64,000 bases of DNA from Timema cristinae. Its lineage: Eukaryota > Arthropoda > Insecta > Phasmatodea > Timematidae. The notes under the pieces were generated by a model, which ran no database searches, was not told the origin of the DNA, and saw only the letters and a list, made by a program, of their open reading frames with translations. This document shows, one piece after another, positions 11,575 through 22,977 of this stretch. Position numbers and translations under genes: made by a program. The stretch lies in contig JBCFYV010011135.1 of the NCBI GenBank assembly GCA_039000515.1, forward strand, positions 30,595,876 through 30,659,875, in the 5' to 3' direction. Position 1 is the stretch's first letter. The number at the start of each line of letters is the position of its first letter.

Positions 11575-11846
11575 AATAATAATAATAATAATAATATTTA
11601 TTACCGCGTCTTACTACCCGTTCGGGTTATACGCTTTAAGTACTAATTACGCTAATGGATTAGGAATTGGGAAGGTTGAATTAGAGGAAGTGAACCCTCA
11701 TTTGCGTGGAGGGAGAGTGGAAAACCATTTAGGAAAAACCACCCCCAGTTCATCCGACCGAGATTCGAACCTCGATCTCCCAGTTCTCAGCGGTCGAGCT
11801 CAACACGAAACTAGCGCGTTAGCCAACTACGCCACCGAGGGGGGGT
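11575..11846 (-). mobile_element. SINE, head type S2
   Basis: Good copy with an AAT/ATT start, the shared tail ACCGCGTCTTACTACCCG, the body GTGGAAAACCATTTAGGAAA and the B-box complement GAGATTCGAACCTCGATC. The head complement is AGCGCGTTAGCCAACTACGCC, ending in ACCGAGG. Confidence 0.9.
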
Positions 11847-12026
11847 GACCCTCTAAAGTTGGTGCATCGCTAAAACTTAACCATCATGTCTTACAAACCC
11901 TCACGACCAACCCTGATGTTTCGTTGACGTCTGGTTCCCACGCGCACATATGAGATATGAACGCCGCGTCCATTGGGCGTGGTAGGTCGACTGAAACAAT
12001 CGAACATAACCTCATTCTCTGAAAAA

Positions 12027-13834
12027 GGGCGTCGCATCTCAATCGATGATTGCGTATTCACTTCCGCTCTTGAATGAGTGACGGAAGGAGGAGGTGAGAA
12101 GGGGGGTTACATATCCAAGTTACCATATCACCAGAAACCCCGCTGATAATCTTCATCTAGATTTTTGTTGAAAACTATATCCAAAAACATATCAAACAAC
12201 TTATTAAATTAGGCGGGATTTCTAAACGTTTTCGTGGTGAGAAATCGTCGCGCAGACGTTCAGTTCTAACGAAATATTTAATTCTACAATACGTTATTTC
12301 AAAATAGTCACTAGATTCCAACTTTGTTCTTTTTCCTTAGCAACTCTATATTTTGAGTTTTATTAATAGAAAACAAATGTGTGAGAATGTGACATTAGCT
12401 AATATTCAACGACTTTTTAGTCATATTTACGGAGCTATGAGACTAGTCTCGATGAAAACAAGGATATAGATTTAGCCTTCCTCTAACAAATACAGTTATT
12501 GTTTGATATTTGAGATAACAAATACAGTCATTGTTTGATATTTGAGAACTAGCAGCGAGCTTTCCTCTTTACCTTGAGATAAGAAGTTTCCTCTAACAAA
12601 TACAGTCATTGTTTGATATTTGAGAACTATCAGCGAGCTTTCCTCTTTACCTTGAGATAAGAAGTTTCATCTAACAAATACAGTCATTGTTTGATATTTG
12701 AGAACTAGCAGCGAGCTTTCCTCTTTACCTGGAGATAAAAAGTTTCCTCTAACAAATACAGTTATTGTTTGATATTTGAGAACTAGCAGCGAGCTTTCCT
12801 CTTTACCTTGAGATAAGAAGTTTACTCTAACAAATACAGTCATTGTTTGATATTTGAGAACTAGCAGCGAGCTTTCCTCTTTACCTTGAGATAAGAAGTT
12901 TCCTCTAACAAATACAGTTATTTTTTGATATTTGAGAACTAGCAGCGAGCTTTCCTCTTTACCTTGAGATAAGAAGTTTCCTCTAACAAATACAGTCATT
13001 GTTTGATATTTGAGAACTAGCTGGGAGCTTTCCTCTTTACCTTGAGATAAGAAGTTTCCTCTAACAAATACAGTCATTGTTTGATATTTGAGAACTAGCT
13101 GGGAGCTTTTCTTCTTTACCTTGAGATAAGAAGTTTCCTCTAACAAATACAGTCATTGTTTGATATTTGAGAACTAGCAGCGAGCTTTCCTCTTTACCTT
13201 GAGATAAGAAGTTTCCTCTAACAAATACAGTTATTGTTTGATATTTGAGAACTAGCAGCGAGCTTTCCTCTTTACCTTGAGATAAGAAGTTTCCTTTAAT
13301 AAATACAGTCATTGTTTGATATTTGAGAACTAGCAGCGAGATTTCCTCTTTACCTTGAGATAAGAAGTTTCCTCTAACAAATACAGTTATTGTTTGATAT
13401 TTGAGAACTAGCAGCGAGCTTTCCTCTTTACCTTGAGATAAGAAGTTTCCTCTAACAAATACAGTCATTGTTTGATATTTGAGAACTAGCTGGGAGCTTT
13501 CCTCTTTACCTTGAGGTAAGAAGTTTCCTCTAACAAATACAGTCATTGTTTGATATTTGAGAACTAGCAGCGAGCTTTCCTCTTTACCTCGAACTAAGAA
13601 GTTTCCTCTAACAAATACAGTTATTGTTTGATATTTGAGAACTATCAGCGAGCTTTCCTCTTTACCTCGAGATAAAAAGTTTCGTAGTTTTCTTTCCCTT
13701 CTTTCTTATTGACATGACAAAGAAAGTATTAGATAGAATAGAGAAGCAGTTATATTAAACGACACAGAACATTATATTTTAATCCGCGTGGCCTGACAGT
13801 GATTGATACTTTCTCGCTGAGAGAGGTGCCCGCC
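12027..13834 (-). mobile_element. TTAA-flanked element with 78-bp array core, copy 1
   Basis: Inverted relative to 20,709-22,104. Flanks outside the array match between copies, for example GGTGCCCGCC/GGCGGCCGCC at one end, TTTCTCGCTGAGAGAG and CTGACAGTGATTGATAC, and at the other end GTTCAGTTCTAACG and GGGCGTCGCATC. The ends form a poor inverted repeat (GGGCGTCGCATCTC against GGCGGGCACCTCTC). TTAA follows the right end at 13,835; the left end is preceded by AAAA. About 180 bp near 12,060-12,240 is absent from the other copy. Confidence 0.65.
12478..13682 (-). repeat. 78-bp minisatellite array (copy 1)
   Basis: About 15 units of 78 bp, for example TCTAACAAATACAGTCATTG followed by TTTGATATTTGAGAACTAGC and AGCGAGCTTTCCTCTTTACC. 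Read on the minus strand the unit is 26 stop-free codons (containing TVFVRGNFLSQGKEESSLL), giving open frames of about 160 codons. The first two units are shortened. Variation is low (CATT/TATT, CAGC/CTGG). Confidence 0.95.
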
Positions 13835-13838
13835 TTAA

Positions 13839-14395
13839 GTTAATACGGATTTTGATAGGAAGTCTGTTCCATTTTGAAAAGTCTTTTTTTTCCCTTCCAA
13901 TACCGTGTATAGTATGATTATGGTAGAGAAATTGGTGTTTCAGAACGAACTTTTTTTTAAAAACCTCGGTTTATACTAATCAATCACAAACAGTAAAGTA
14001 TATGATTTTTTTTTGGTTTGTTTGTGGAAGTAAGAAACGAAAAATTATTGTAAATATTGCTAAGCAGATAGTTCGAGAACAAAAAAAAAAAAAGATGACC
14101 TACTTGTGTCTTTTGTTCCGTATTCGATAACATAAAGATGCTCTGAGGTAGTCCAATATATTAAAATTATCTTAGTCAACATTGATAACATTGATATCGT
14201 AAGAAAAAAAATACACACCGTGAATTTAGTTTTATGAATCTAGATCAATCTCATCCCGTCCTTGTCACTAAGATTTGTTATTAAATAGATCAATATTTGA
14301 CCTGAATAAATGATTTATCTAATTTTTGAAGATACTGATAAATGCGTTGTTAGCAAAATAAAACTTGGTTCAATGAATTGACTGGCAAACATAAT
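13839..14395. other. AT-rich spacer, no gene seen
   Basis: AT-rich DNA with A and T homopolymers near 13,885, 13,950 and 14,082. No gene or named repeat recognised. Confidence 0.45.
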
Positions 14396-14460
14396 AATAA
14401 GAAACCAGTGGGAAAACCTAGGTGCAGATATAAGAATGGGTCTGAAATGATATGTACTGG
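14396..14460 (+). pseudogene. LINE ORF C-terminal remnant next to the 46-bp array
   Basis: One frame reads KKPVGKPRCRYKN, resembling the GRPR-x-RWxDN stretch near the C terminus of LINE reverse-transcriptase ORFs. This stretch normally precedes a segment like DWIELAQDRDRW. That downstream segment is exactly what the adjacent array unit encodes, so this is best read as the LINE flank from which the array grew. It is too short to assign a clade. Confidence 0.6.
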
Positions 14461-17422
14461 ATAGAGCTAGTGCAAGATATGGATAGGGTGTAATGAGGTG
14501 GACTGGATAGAACTAGCTCAAGATAGTGATAGGGTGTAATGAGGTGGACTGGATAGAACTAGCTCAAGATAGTGATAGGGTGTAATGAGGTGGACTGGAT
14601 AGAACTAGCTCAAGATAGTGATAGGGTGTAATGAGGTGGACTGGATAGAGCTAGCTCAAGATAGAGATAGGGTGTAATGAGGTGGACTGGATAGAACTAG
14701 CTCAAGATAGAGATAGGGTGTAATGAGGTGGACTGGATAGAACTAGCTCAAGATATGGATAGGGTGTAATGAGGTGGACTGGATAGAACTAGCTCAAGAT
14801 AGTGATAGGGTGTAATGAGGTGGACTGGATAGAACTAGCTCAAGATAGTGATAGGGTGTAATGAGGTGGACTGGATAGAACTAGCTCAAGATAGTGATAG
14901 GGTGTAATGAGGTGGACTGGATAGAACTAGCTCAAGATAGAGATAGGGTGTAATGAGGTGGACTGGATAGAACTAGCTCAAGATAGTGATAGGGTGTAAT
15001 GAGGTGGACTGGATAGAACTAGCTCAAGATAGTGATAGGGTGTAATGAGGTGGACTGGATAGAACTAGCTCAAGATAGAGATAGGGTGTAATGAGGTGGA
15101 CTGGATAGAACTAGCTCAAGATAGAGATAGGGTGTAATGAGGTGGACTGGATAGAACTAGCTCAAGATATGGATAGGGGTGTAATGAGGTGGACTGGATA
15201 GAACTAGCTCAAGATAGGGATAGGGTGTAATGAGGTGGACTGGATAGAACTAGCTTAAAATAGGGATAGGGTTGTAATGAGGTGGACTGGATAGAACTAG
15301 CTCAAGATAGTGATAGGGTGTAATGAGGTGGACTGGATAGAACTAGCTCAAGATAGAGATAGGGTGTAATGATGGTGGACTGGATAGAACTAGCTTAAAT
15401 AGGGATAGGGTTGTAATGAGGTGGACTGGATAGAACTAGCTCAAGATAGTGATAGGGATGTAATGAGGTGGACTGGATAGAACTAGCTCAAGATAGTGAT
15501 AAGGGTGTAATGAGGTGGACTGGATAGAACTAGCTCAAGATAGTGATAGGGTGTAATGAGGTGGACTGGATAGAACTAGCTTAAAATAGGGATTAGGGTG
15601 TAAATGCATGTGAATGAGTGACTGGATAGAACTAGCTCAAGATAGTGATAGGGTGTAATGAGGTGGACTGGATAGAACTAGCTCAAGATAGTGATAGGGT
15701 GTAATGAGGTGGACTGGATAGAACTAGCTCAAGATAGTGATAGGGTGTAATGAGGTGGACTGGATAGAACTAGCTCAAGATAGAGATAGGGTGTAATGAG
15801 GTGGACTGGATAGAACTAGCTCAAGATAGTGATAGGGTGTAATGAGGTGGACTGGATAGAACTAGCTCAAGATAGTGATAGGGTTGTAATGAGGTGGACT
15901 GGATAGAACTAGCTCAAGATAGAGATAGGGTGTAATGAGGTGGACTGGATAGAACTAGCTCAAGATAGAGATAGGGTGTAATGAGGTGGACTGGATAGAA
16001 CTAGCTCAAGATATGGATAGGGTGTAATGAGGTGGACTGGATAGAACTAGCTCAAGATAGGGATAGGGTGTAATGAGGTGGACTGGATAGAACTAGCTTA
16101 AAATAGGGATAGGGTGTAATGAGGTGGACTGGATAGAACTAGCTCAAGATAGTGATAGGGTGTAATGAGGTGGACTGGATAGAACTAGCTCAAGATAGAG
16201 ATAGGGTTGTAATGAAAGGTGGACTGGATAGAACTAGCTTAAAATAGGGATATTAGGGTGTGTTGTAATGAGGTTGGACTGGATAGAACTAGCTCAAGAT
16301 AGTGATAGGGTGTAATGAGGTGGACTGGATAGAACTAGCTCAAGATAGTGATAGGGTGTAATGAGGTGGACTGGATAGAACTAGCTCAAGATAGTGATAG
16401 GGTGTAATGAGGTGGACTGGATAGAACTAGCTAAAATAGGGATAGGGGTGTAATATGAGGTGTATGAGGGACTGGATAGAACTAGCTCAAGATAGTGATA
16501 GGGTTGTAATGAGGTGGACTGGATAGAACTAGCTCAAGATAGTGATAGGGTGTAATGAGGTGGACTGGATAGAACTAGCTCAAGATAGTGATAGGGTGTA
16601 ATGAGGTGGACTGGATAGAACTAGCTCAAGATAGTGATAGGGTGTAATGAGGTGGACTGGATAGAACTAGCTCAAGATAGAGATAGGGTGTAATGAGGTG
16701 GACTGGATAGAACTAGCTTAAAATGGGATAGGGTGTAATGAGGTGGACTGGATAGAACTAGCTCAAGATAGTGATAGGGTGTAATGAGGTGGACTGGATA
16801 GAACTAGCTCAAGATAGGGATAGGGTGTAATGAGGTGGACTGGATAGAACTAGCTTAAAATAGGGATAGGGTGTAATGAGGTGGACTGGATAGAACTAGC
16901 TCAAGATAGTGATAGGGTGTAATGAGGTGGACTGGATAGAACTAGCTCAAGATAGAGATAGGGTGTAATGAGGTGGACTGGATAGAACTAGCTCAAGATA
17001 GTGATAGGGTGTAATGAGGTGGACTGGATAGAACTAGCTCAAGATAGTGATAGGGTGTAATGAGGTGGACTGGATAGAACTAGCTCAAGATAGTGATAGG
17101 GTGTAATGAGGTGGACTGGATAGAACTAGCTCAAGATAGAGATAGGGTGTAATGAGGTGGACTGGATAGAACTAGCTCAAGATAGAGATAGGGTGTAATG
17201 AGGTGGACTGGATAGAACTAGCTCAAGATATGGATAGGGTGTAATGAGGTGGACTGGATAGAACTAGCTCAAGATAGGGATAGGGTGTAATGAGGTGGAC
17301 TGGATAGAACTAGCTTAAAATAGGGATAGGGTGTAATGAGGTGGACTGGATAGAACTAGCTCAAGATAGTGATAGGGTGTAATGAGGTGGACTGGATAGA
17401 ACTAGCTCAAAATAGGGATAAG
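14440..17422 (+). repeat. 46-bp satellite array of LINE origin
   Basis: About 65 tandem units of 46 bp, for example GATAGAACTAGCTCAAGATA followed by GTGATAGGGTGTAATGAGGT and GGACTG. One frame of the unit reads NEVDWIELAQDSDR, a segment typical of the C-terminal end of LINE ORFs. Because 46 is not a multiple of three, the array is not itself coding. Variant units (GTGAT, GAGAT, TATGGAT, GGGAT, TTAAAATAGGGAT) recur in the same order, with an interval of 843 bp between equivalent points (15,167 and 16,009). One-base indels cluster around 15,160-15,620 and 16,200-16,500. Confidence 0.95.
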
Positions 17423-17424
17423 TG

Positions 17425-17857
17425 TCATACTTTTTTTTCTAAGAGCAGCAATGAGCTGTTTAGCACCAAATGCCAGAGAGTTTAAGTTTATATCAATTTA
17501 TGTTTAAATTTCAGACCTCAACGTGCGGTAGATATCGTGCCACGCTAATGACAGACAAACTCTACATCTTATTAACATAGAAGATATATGATAAACGTAT
17601 GTTTACTATCGTATTTTAAAATTTTAGCCCCAACTTATGGCCAAAAGTGGTTCAATGAGTATAATCGAATATGTTTTATAACGTAGTTTATATATTTAAG
17701 AATCAAATAGCCAAAACTATTATTTATGCTTTTAGTGAGGATTACTCGAATGGTGGTTCTTTTCAGTATGAAATATATATAAATATATAGGCCTATTTTT
17801 TGGGGTGCGAATCTACGAAAATCCTTTGTAGTACGGTACTAAATTAAGTCAGAGTTG
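17425..17857. other. Unique spacer, no gene seen
   Basis: Sequence between the array and the next SINE. Nothing recognised beyond an AT-rich patch near 17,770. Confidence 0.45.
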
Positions 17858-17858
17858 A

Positions 17859-18108
17859 CCCGCTACTGTGGCTTAATTGTCCGAGGCGTCACTTTCACAA
17901 TAGACTAGACCTGATGATGACAGAGAGATAGTGGTTCGAATCTCGGTCGGGTCTACTGAGGGAGGACTTCCTAAAATGGTTTACCATTATCTCTCCACGC
18001 AAATTCGGCTTAAATTACCTTTAAAATTCTTCTTTCTTCATCTCTAAACCATTAGTTTAATTATAATATGTGCATATAACCTGAACAGGTATTTAGACGT
18101 GGCGATAA
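17859..18108 (+). mobile_element. SINE, head type S3, diverged
   Basis: Head CCCGCTACTGTGGCTTAATT, B box GGTTCGAATCTC, then GGTCGGGTCTACTGAGGG, the degenerate body block and the tail ATAACCTGAACAGGTATTTA. It is clearly older than the S1 copies. Confidence 0.75.
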
Positions 18109-18859
18109 AAATAATCTAGAATAAATTAAATGGCAGATGTATCACCAAACTTAAATACACTTGCATAGGTGGTCACGTGGTTTAGACATCAGACTCACCT
18201 TGTTTGGTTTGTCGGTGAAGTACAGGTAATTGTGTTGAAGGTTTTATTTCTTAATTGTTTCCCACACTCTTACGCAAATGTGGGGCACATTTCGTAGTAA
18301 ATATATATTCTTTAAACCCCACTCCTATAAGCTAGCATAATTTAACCAAGATAACCTTGAAGACCAGCTGTAAGATGTGAGGAAGACATATAGGTATGAA
18401 AAACCAACGATCTAGTGGTTTTTTTCCCCTTGTCATTGCTTAACCTAAATGTGCGACTACAAACAAACGTATATCCTGTGTGAAAACGTCTTCACACGAA
18501 GGTGAACTTGGAAGGCCATCACTTCTGTCGGTACAATGAACGGAAGCAGCAAACGTTCTAATGAGACCGCCTTATCTCTTTTTCCCGAACTTGGGAAGTG
18601 GCCTGATCCGTTTGTTGATCGTACGAGCCGGGGTAGTCGACACCCTTAGCTTCATCTAGTTCCGTATTTTTACCACCAGGCTGCACTATCACTGAGGGTT
18701 TCCCAGAATTACCGCTAGGAAGTGCTATGGCGAAATGAGGGTGAGATAAGTTAAGAGTTATACCACCTTAAAACGATGTCGAGTTTTTTTTAATTAACAC
18801 CGCGTCCTTACTAACTGTTCAGGTTATACGACTATGAACTAATTAGTTAGGGATTAAAA

Positions 18860-19662
18860 CTGTGGCGGCTCGTGTATATGCATTGCGGAACTGCAGCACC
18901 CCCTATTTCCACTTGATATTATCGATAACATTTAATATAATTAGTCCTTTTTTCTTTAATTCTTTCTTTATTTTTGTAGTTGCATATATATTCCTTAAGC
19001 TTAATGTCAGTACTTTAGTATCAATCTCTGTTTATGAAAAAGATACAAACATATTTGTATGGAACTGTGCGCTTCACAGTGCCAGCGACGTGGTGTTTGA
19101 CTGTTGTGCGCATGCGCACATAGGAGGGGGATGGGGAAGAAGGTGTGACGGCCAGGCAGATAGAGCACTGTTGCTCTCGCAGTGCCGGCTCTGGCGTGAT
19201 GGCGAAAGGAAGTTATTTTTACTCAGCGTGTGTTGTGCTTAAAAACCGTGTATCATATTCTTGAATGTGATAAAGTGTAGAAGAGTAGAGAATTAGATTA
19301 TTATTCTGCTTCCAGCTATTCTATTTGATTCAATTTTTCCGGTTATATTATTTAACAGAAAACTTTAACCATGGCCTTGCATCCCCAAGAAATAAGTTCT
19401 GTGACTGTAAGTGAACTTCAACAGCTTAAGTTTTCACAGCTATTTCTCCATGAGAAAGTTACAGTTAAGAAAAGAGGTCGTTCAACACCTTATATTCTAA
19501 TATCTCAGCCAGGCAAAAGCAACAACGATAAAAATATTCGTAGCTTTAATTCTGAATGGTACCAACGGAAAAGTTGTATTTGCGGCTGTGAAGTAAAAAA
19601 TGCACTGTTTTGCTTCCCGTGTTAGCAGCACCCCCACTAATTTTAGCTACGAGCCGCCACTG
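18860..19662 (+). mobile_element. hAT element, copy a, with N-terminal transposase fragment
   Basis: Terminal inverted repeats are C-TGTGGCGGCTCGTG and ACGAGCCGCCACTG (family consensus CAGTGGCGGCTCGT). The flanking 8-bp duplication is GATTAAAA/GATTAGGA, diverged at two positions. The left 500 bp matches copies b (40,056) and c (52,227). The interior differs: this copy keeps a TTF-type zinc finger fragment, while b and c keep a C-terminal fragment. All are internally deleted derivatives of one larger hAT transposon. Confidence 0.88.
19371..19625 (+). pseudogene. hAT transposase N-terminal fragment (TTF-type zinc finger)
   Basis: An 84-codon open frame starting ATG (context ACCATGG) after a pyrimidine-rich TTTAACAG. 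Its last 27 residues match the TTF-type zinc finger that opens ZMYM1-like hAT transposases: F-x2-EWY-x8-CGC-x3-KNALFCFPC. The frame stops (TAG) directly after the motif, where copy-specific sequence rejoins the shared right end, so the catalytic RNase H-like domain and dimerisation region are deleted. Family resemblance was recognised by eye. It cannot be a functional transposase, though a truncated DNA-binding peptide is conceivable. Confidence 0.75.
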
Positions 19663-19832
19663 GATTAGGAAGAACTAACTTAGAGGAAATGCATCAATAT
19701 TTACGTGGAGGTAGAATGGAAAACCATTTAGGACAAGCTACCCTTAGTGTACCCGACAGGAATCGAACCCCGATCGCCCCGTCTTCGGCAGTCTAGTCCA
19801 ACACTAGTTAAGTGCGTAAGACCACGCGTCCA

Positions 19833-20700
19833 CAAAAGTAGATGAGTTTTTTATTGATAATTTATTGCGTTTGTAATAATTTGCTGCTGTATCTTAAGAA
19901 AATTTGCAATTTAAAAAAAATGGACACATTTAAAAAAAATTTATTTGCTTGGCGTATTGTTCCAGTGATATAATAATAATACTAACAAGAAAATAGATAA
20001 GATTACTACTAAAATACATTTGTCTCAGCTAGGTGCAAAACACGGGGTAAAAAGAGACGGAAAAAAATAAACAAAAAAAACTAGTGTTTTTGCTGTTTTT
20101 ACTTAAACTCTTTTTTGCACTAAATAATTAAAATATTACTACAATAGAAATATAGATCTGAATTTTCTTCAAATGGTGGTATCAACAGTTCTTGAATATC
20201 ACTCATAAGCATTAGATGAGAAACTTTTTTAATGAATAATAATATATTGTTATTAAATATCACGTTGTGAAAAAAATTACACTATGTTTCTACTGGAGAG
20301 TTATTTTATTTATTTTGAACAAAAAGATGATATAAAAACTGCAAAAAAACACTTTCGTTTTATCCCGCCTTCCATACTACCTTAAGACGGTTGGTTCTAG
20401 ATGTATTACCTACTTAAGTTGGATCTATATAACATTTTATTCAACGTGACTGTATTGAAGAAGGCTGCTGCTCGAATTTAGTTTCATCATCCTGTGGCTG
20501 GAATTAGCCTGCGTCGTATCAAGCCAGCCACGTGCCTCTTAATCCACGTGGCTCTCGTGACGTCACGCAAGCACGTGGTGGGTCACACGTGGAACAATGT
20601 GTGGGAGCTGGCGTAGCATTTAATAATGCAATAACATTTCTTTAAACACACAATAGGTTTGATAGACTGATCTTTATCTTCGTTTACCCTCAACTTTAGA
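19833..20700. other. AT-rich region, with one decayed 67-bp unit
   Basis: AT-rich sequence. The stretch 20,150-20,370 (GGTATCAACAGTTCTTGAAT, then TTTCTACTGGAG and TATAAAAACTGCA) resembles 53,050-53,175 and may be another dispersed element. At 20,385-20,435 there is a single degenerate 67-bp satellite unit (TTGGTTCTAGATGTATTACC). No gene recognised. Confidence 0.45.
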
Positions 20701-20708
20701 GGTATTAA

Positions 20709-22104
20709 GGCGGCCGCCTCTCTCAGCGAGAAAGTATCAATCGCTGTCAGGCCACACGGATTAAAATACTGTGGTTTAAGTTAGTTTATAGAACTACTTG
20801 GCTATTTAGTCGAAACTTATGCTCTATTTAATCCTTCACCTACAACCAACCTTTGCCATCTCAATAAGAAAGCGGGGAAAGAAAACTACGAAACTTCTTA
20901 TCTGAAGGTAAAGAGGAAAGCTCGCTGCTAGTTCTCAAATATCAAACAATGACTGTATTTGTTAGAGGAAACTTCTTATCTCGAGGTAAAGAGGAAAGCT
21001 CGCTGCTAGTTCTCAAATATCAAACAATGACTGTATTTGTTAGAGGAAACTTCTTATCTCGAGGTAAAGAGGAAAGCTCGCTGCTAGCTCTCAAATATCA
21101 AACAATGACTGTATTTGTTAGAGGAAACTTCTTATCTCGAGGTAAAGAGGAAAGCTCGCTGCTAGCTCTCAAATATCAAACAATGACTGTATTTGTTAGA
21201 GGAAACTTCTTATCTGAAGGTAAAGAGGAAAGTTCGCTGCTAGTTCTCAAATATCAAACAATGACTGTATTTGTTAAAGGAAACTTTTTATCTCAAGGTA
21301 AAGAGGAAAGCTCGCTGCTAGTTCTCAAATATCAAACAATGACTGTATTTGTTAGAGGAAACTTCTTATCTCGAGGTAAAGAGGAAAGCTCGCTGCTAGC
21401 TCTCAAATATCAAACAATGACTGTATTTGTTAGAGGAAACTTCTTATCTGAAGGTAAAGAGGAAAGCTCGCTGCTAGTTCTCAAATATCAAACAATGACT
21501 GTATTTGTTAGAGGAAACTTCTTATCTCAAGGTAAAGAGGAAAGCTCGCTGCTAGTTCTCAAATATCAAACAATGACTGTATTTGTTAGAGGAAACTTCT
21601 TATCTCAAGGTAAAGAGGAAAGCTCGCTGCTAGTTCTCAAATATCAAACAATGACTGTATTTGTTAGAGGAAACTTCTTATCTCAAGGTAAAGAGGAAAG
21701 CTCGCTGCTAGTTCTCAAATATCAAACAATGACTATTTGTTAGAGGAAACTTCTTATCTCAAGGTAAAGAGGAAAGCTCGCTGCTAGTTCTCAAATATCA
21801 AACAATGACTGTATTTGTTAGAAGAAGGCTATATCTAAAGTTATTTTAAAAAAATCAACACTGGTCTCATAGCTCCACGAATATGACTAAACAATCGTTT
21901 AGTATGTTATAATTTCAAATTTTCACACCTTTGTTTTCTATTAATAAAACTATAATTACGGGTCTGTTAAGGAAATAGAACTTCGTTGGAATCTTTCAAC
22001 CTTCTTTTGGCTTCTTCATATTTAGAAATAACGCATCGTATAGTTAAATATCGCGTTAGAGCTGAACGTCTGTGCGGGAACGCTCCCTTGCCGATGCGGC
22101 GCCC
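20709..22104 (+). mobile_element. TTAA-flanked element with 78-bp array core, copy 2
   Basis: Flanked exactly by TTAA on both sides (20,705-20,708 and 22,105-22,108). The ends GGCGGCCGCCTC and GGGCGCCGCATC (complement) match at 9 of 12 positions. TTAA duplication is typical of piggyBac and Kolobok elements, but no transposase remains, so the superfamily is open. Non-array flanks align to the inverted copy at 12,027-13,834, including CAGCGAGAAAGTATCAATC and GGTCTCATAGCTCC. Confidence 0.7.
20892..21826 (+). repeat. 78-bp minisatellite array (copy 2)
   Basis: About 12 units of the same 78-bp motif as at 12.48-13.68 kb but on the opposite strand. A 264-codon open frame (20,949-21,743) runs through it only because the unit is 26 stop-free codons. 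A 2-bp shortening at 21,732 (GACTATTTG for GACTGTATTTG) ends the frame. Units alternate between CTCGAGG, CTCAAGG and CTGAAGG types. Confidence 0.95.
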
Positions 22105-22261
22105 TTAATGTAATAACACTATCTTTGAATTTTGAAAGCACTCACTAATGCAGTTGATAGTCCCAGGTGGTAGTAACTCGAATTCCTTTATCTGGTAGAG
22201 CGTACCAAGTCGGATAATAAAGCTGACCAACCGTTGAGGGTCACCGGTGTAATATCATGTT

Positions 22262-22582
22262 AACGGTAACCTCAAGTGGAGGTTTACCAGGGACTTAGGA
22301 CGGTGTGTTACCAGTAGCTTCAAGTGGAGTGTTACCAGGGGCTTCAGGCAGAGTGTTAACAGGGGCTTCAGGCAGAGTGTTAACAGGGGCTTCAAGTGGA
22401 GTGTTACAAGGGACTTCAAGTGGAGTGTTACAAGGGACTTCAAGTGGAGTGTTACAAGAGACTTCAAGTGGAATATTACAAGGGATTTCAAGTGGAGTGT
22501 TACCAGGAGCTTCAAGTGGAGTGTTACCAGGGAATTCAAGTGGAGTGTTACCAGGAGCTTCAAGTGGAGTGTTACCAGGGAG
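22262..22582 (+). repeat. 24-bp minisatellite array
   Basis: About 13 units of 24 bp, GTTACCAGGGACTTCAAGTG followed by GAGT, unrelated to the 24-bp motif at the window start. Variants include GGCTTCAGGCAGAGT and a CAAGGG/CAGGAG switch. It is open in several frames on both strands because of its length, with no support for translation. Confidence 0.93.
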
Positions 22583-22977
22583 TATCTCACTATCATTTAA
22601 CATTAGCCCTCTATCAAGCTCGACGGTTTCCGCTCCTCTTGTATCGGATTACGTCATGCTGACGGATCGTGCCTTCTCCTCGTATTAGAGGGGAAAAAAA
22701 CAAAGAAGTATAATTTAAATGATCACGTCAGAAGCATTGTAATCGAATAAAGGGGATAAAGTAACGCCCCTAGTGTGACACCTCACTCCCATGACAAGTC
22801 AGAAATGAACGCAAGCTGTAAGGAAATCTGAGCCCAGATGAATAACAATCCGCCAATGAGATAAGACACTGCTCTCCTTGATAAGTCGAGCTTATGAGTG
22901 AATCAGCAAACTTTGGCAATGACGAGGCGATCTTGGTTCGAGTAACGATCGGGTTTACTGAGGGTGTTTTTTTAACT

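Larger units (their letters stand above)
18792..19830 (-). mobile_element. SINE, head type S3, split by a hAT element
   Basis: The 3' tail part lies at 18,792-18,859 (AACACCGCGTCCTTACTAAC) and the body and head part at 19,663-19,830 (ATGGAAAACCATTTAGGACA, then a B-box complement GAATCGAACCCCGATC). Removing 18,860-19,662 and one copy of the 8-bp duplication rejoins a normal SINE, so the hAT insertion is the later event. Confidence 0.85.

Noticed and set aside
20949..21743. 264-codon open frame with 26-residue repeats as a repeat protein gene
   Set aside because: The frame exists only because the 78-bp unit is stop-free and divisible by three. The same unit lies in the opposite orientation at 12.5-13.7 kb within a mobile element, and no start context, splice sites or unique domain are visible.
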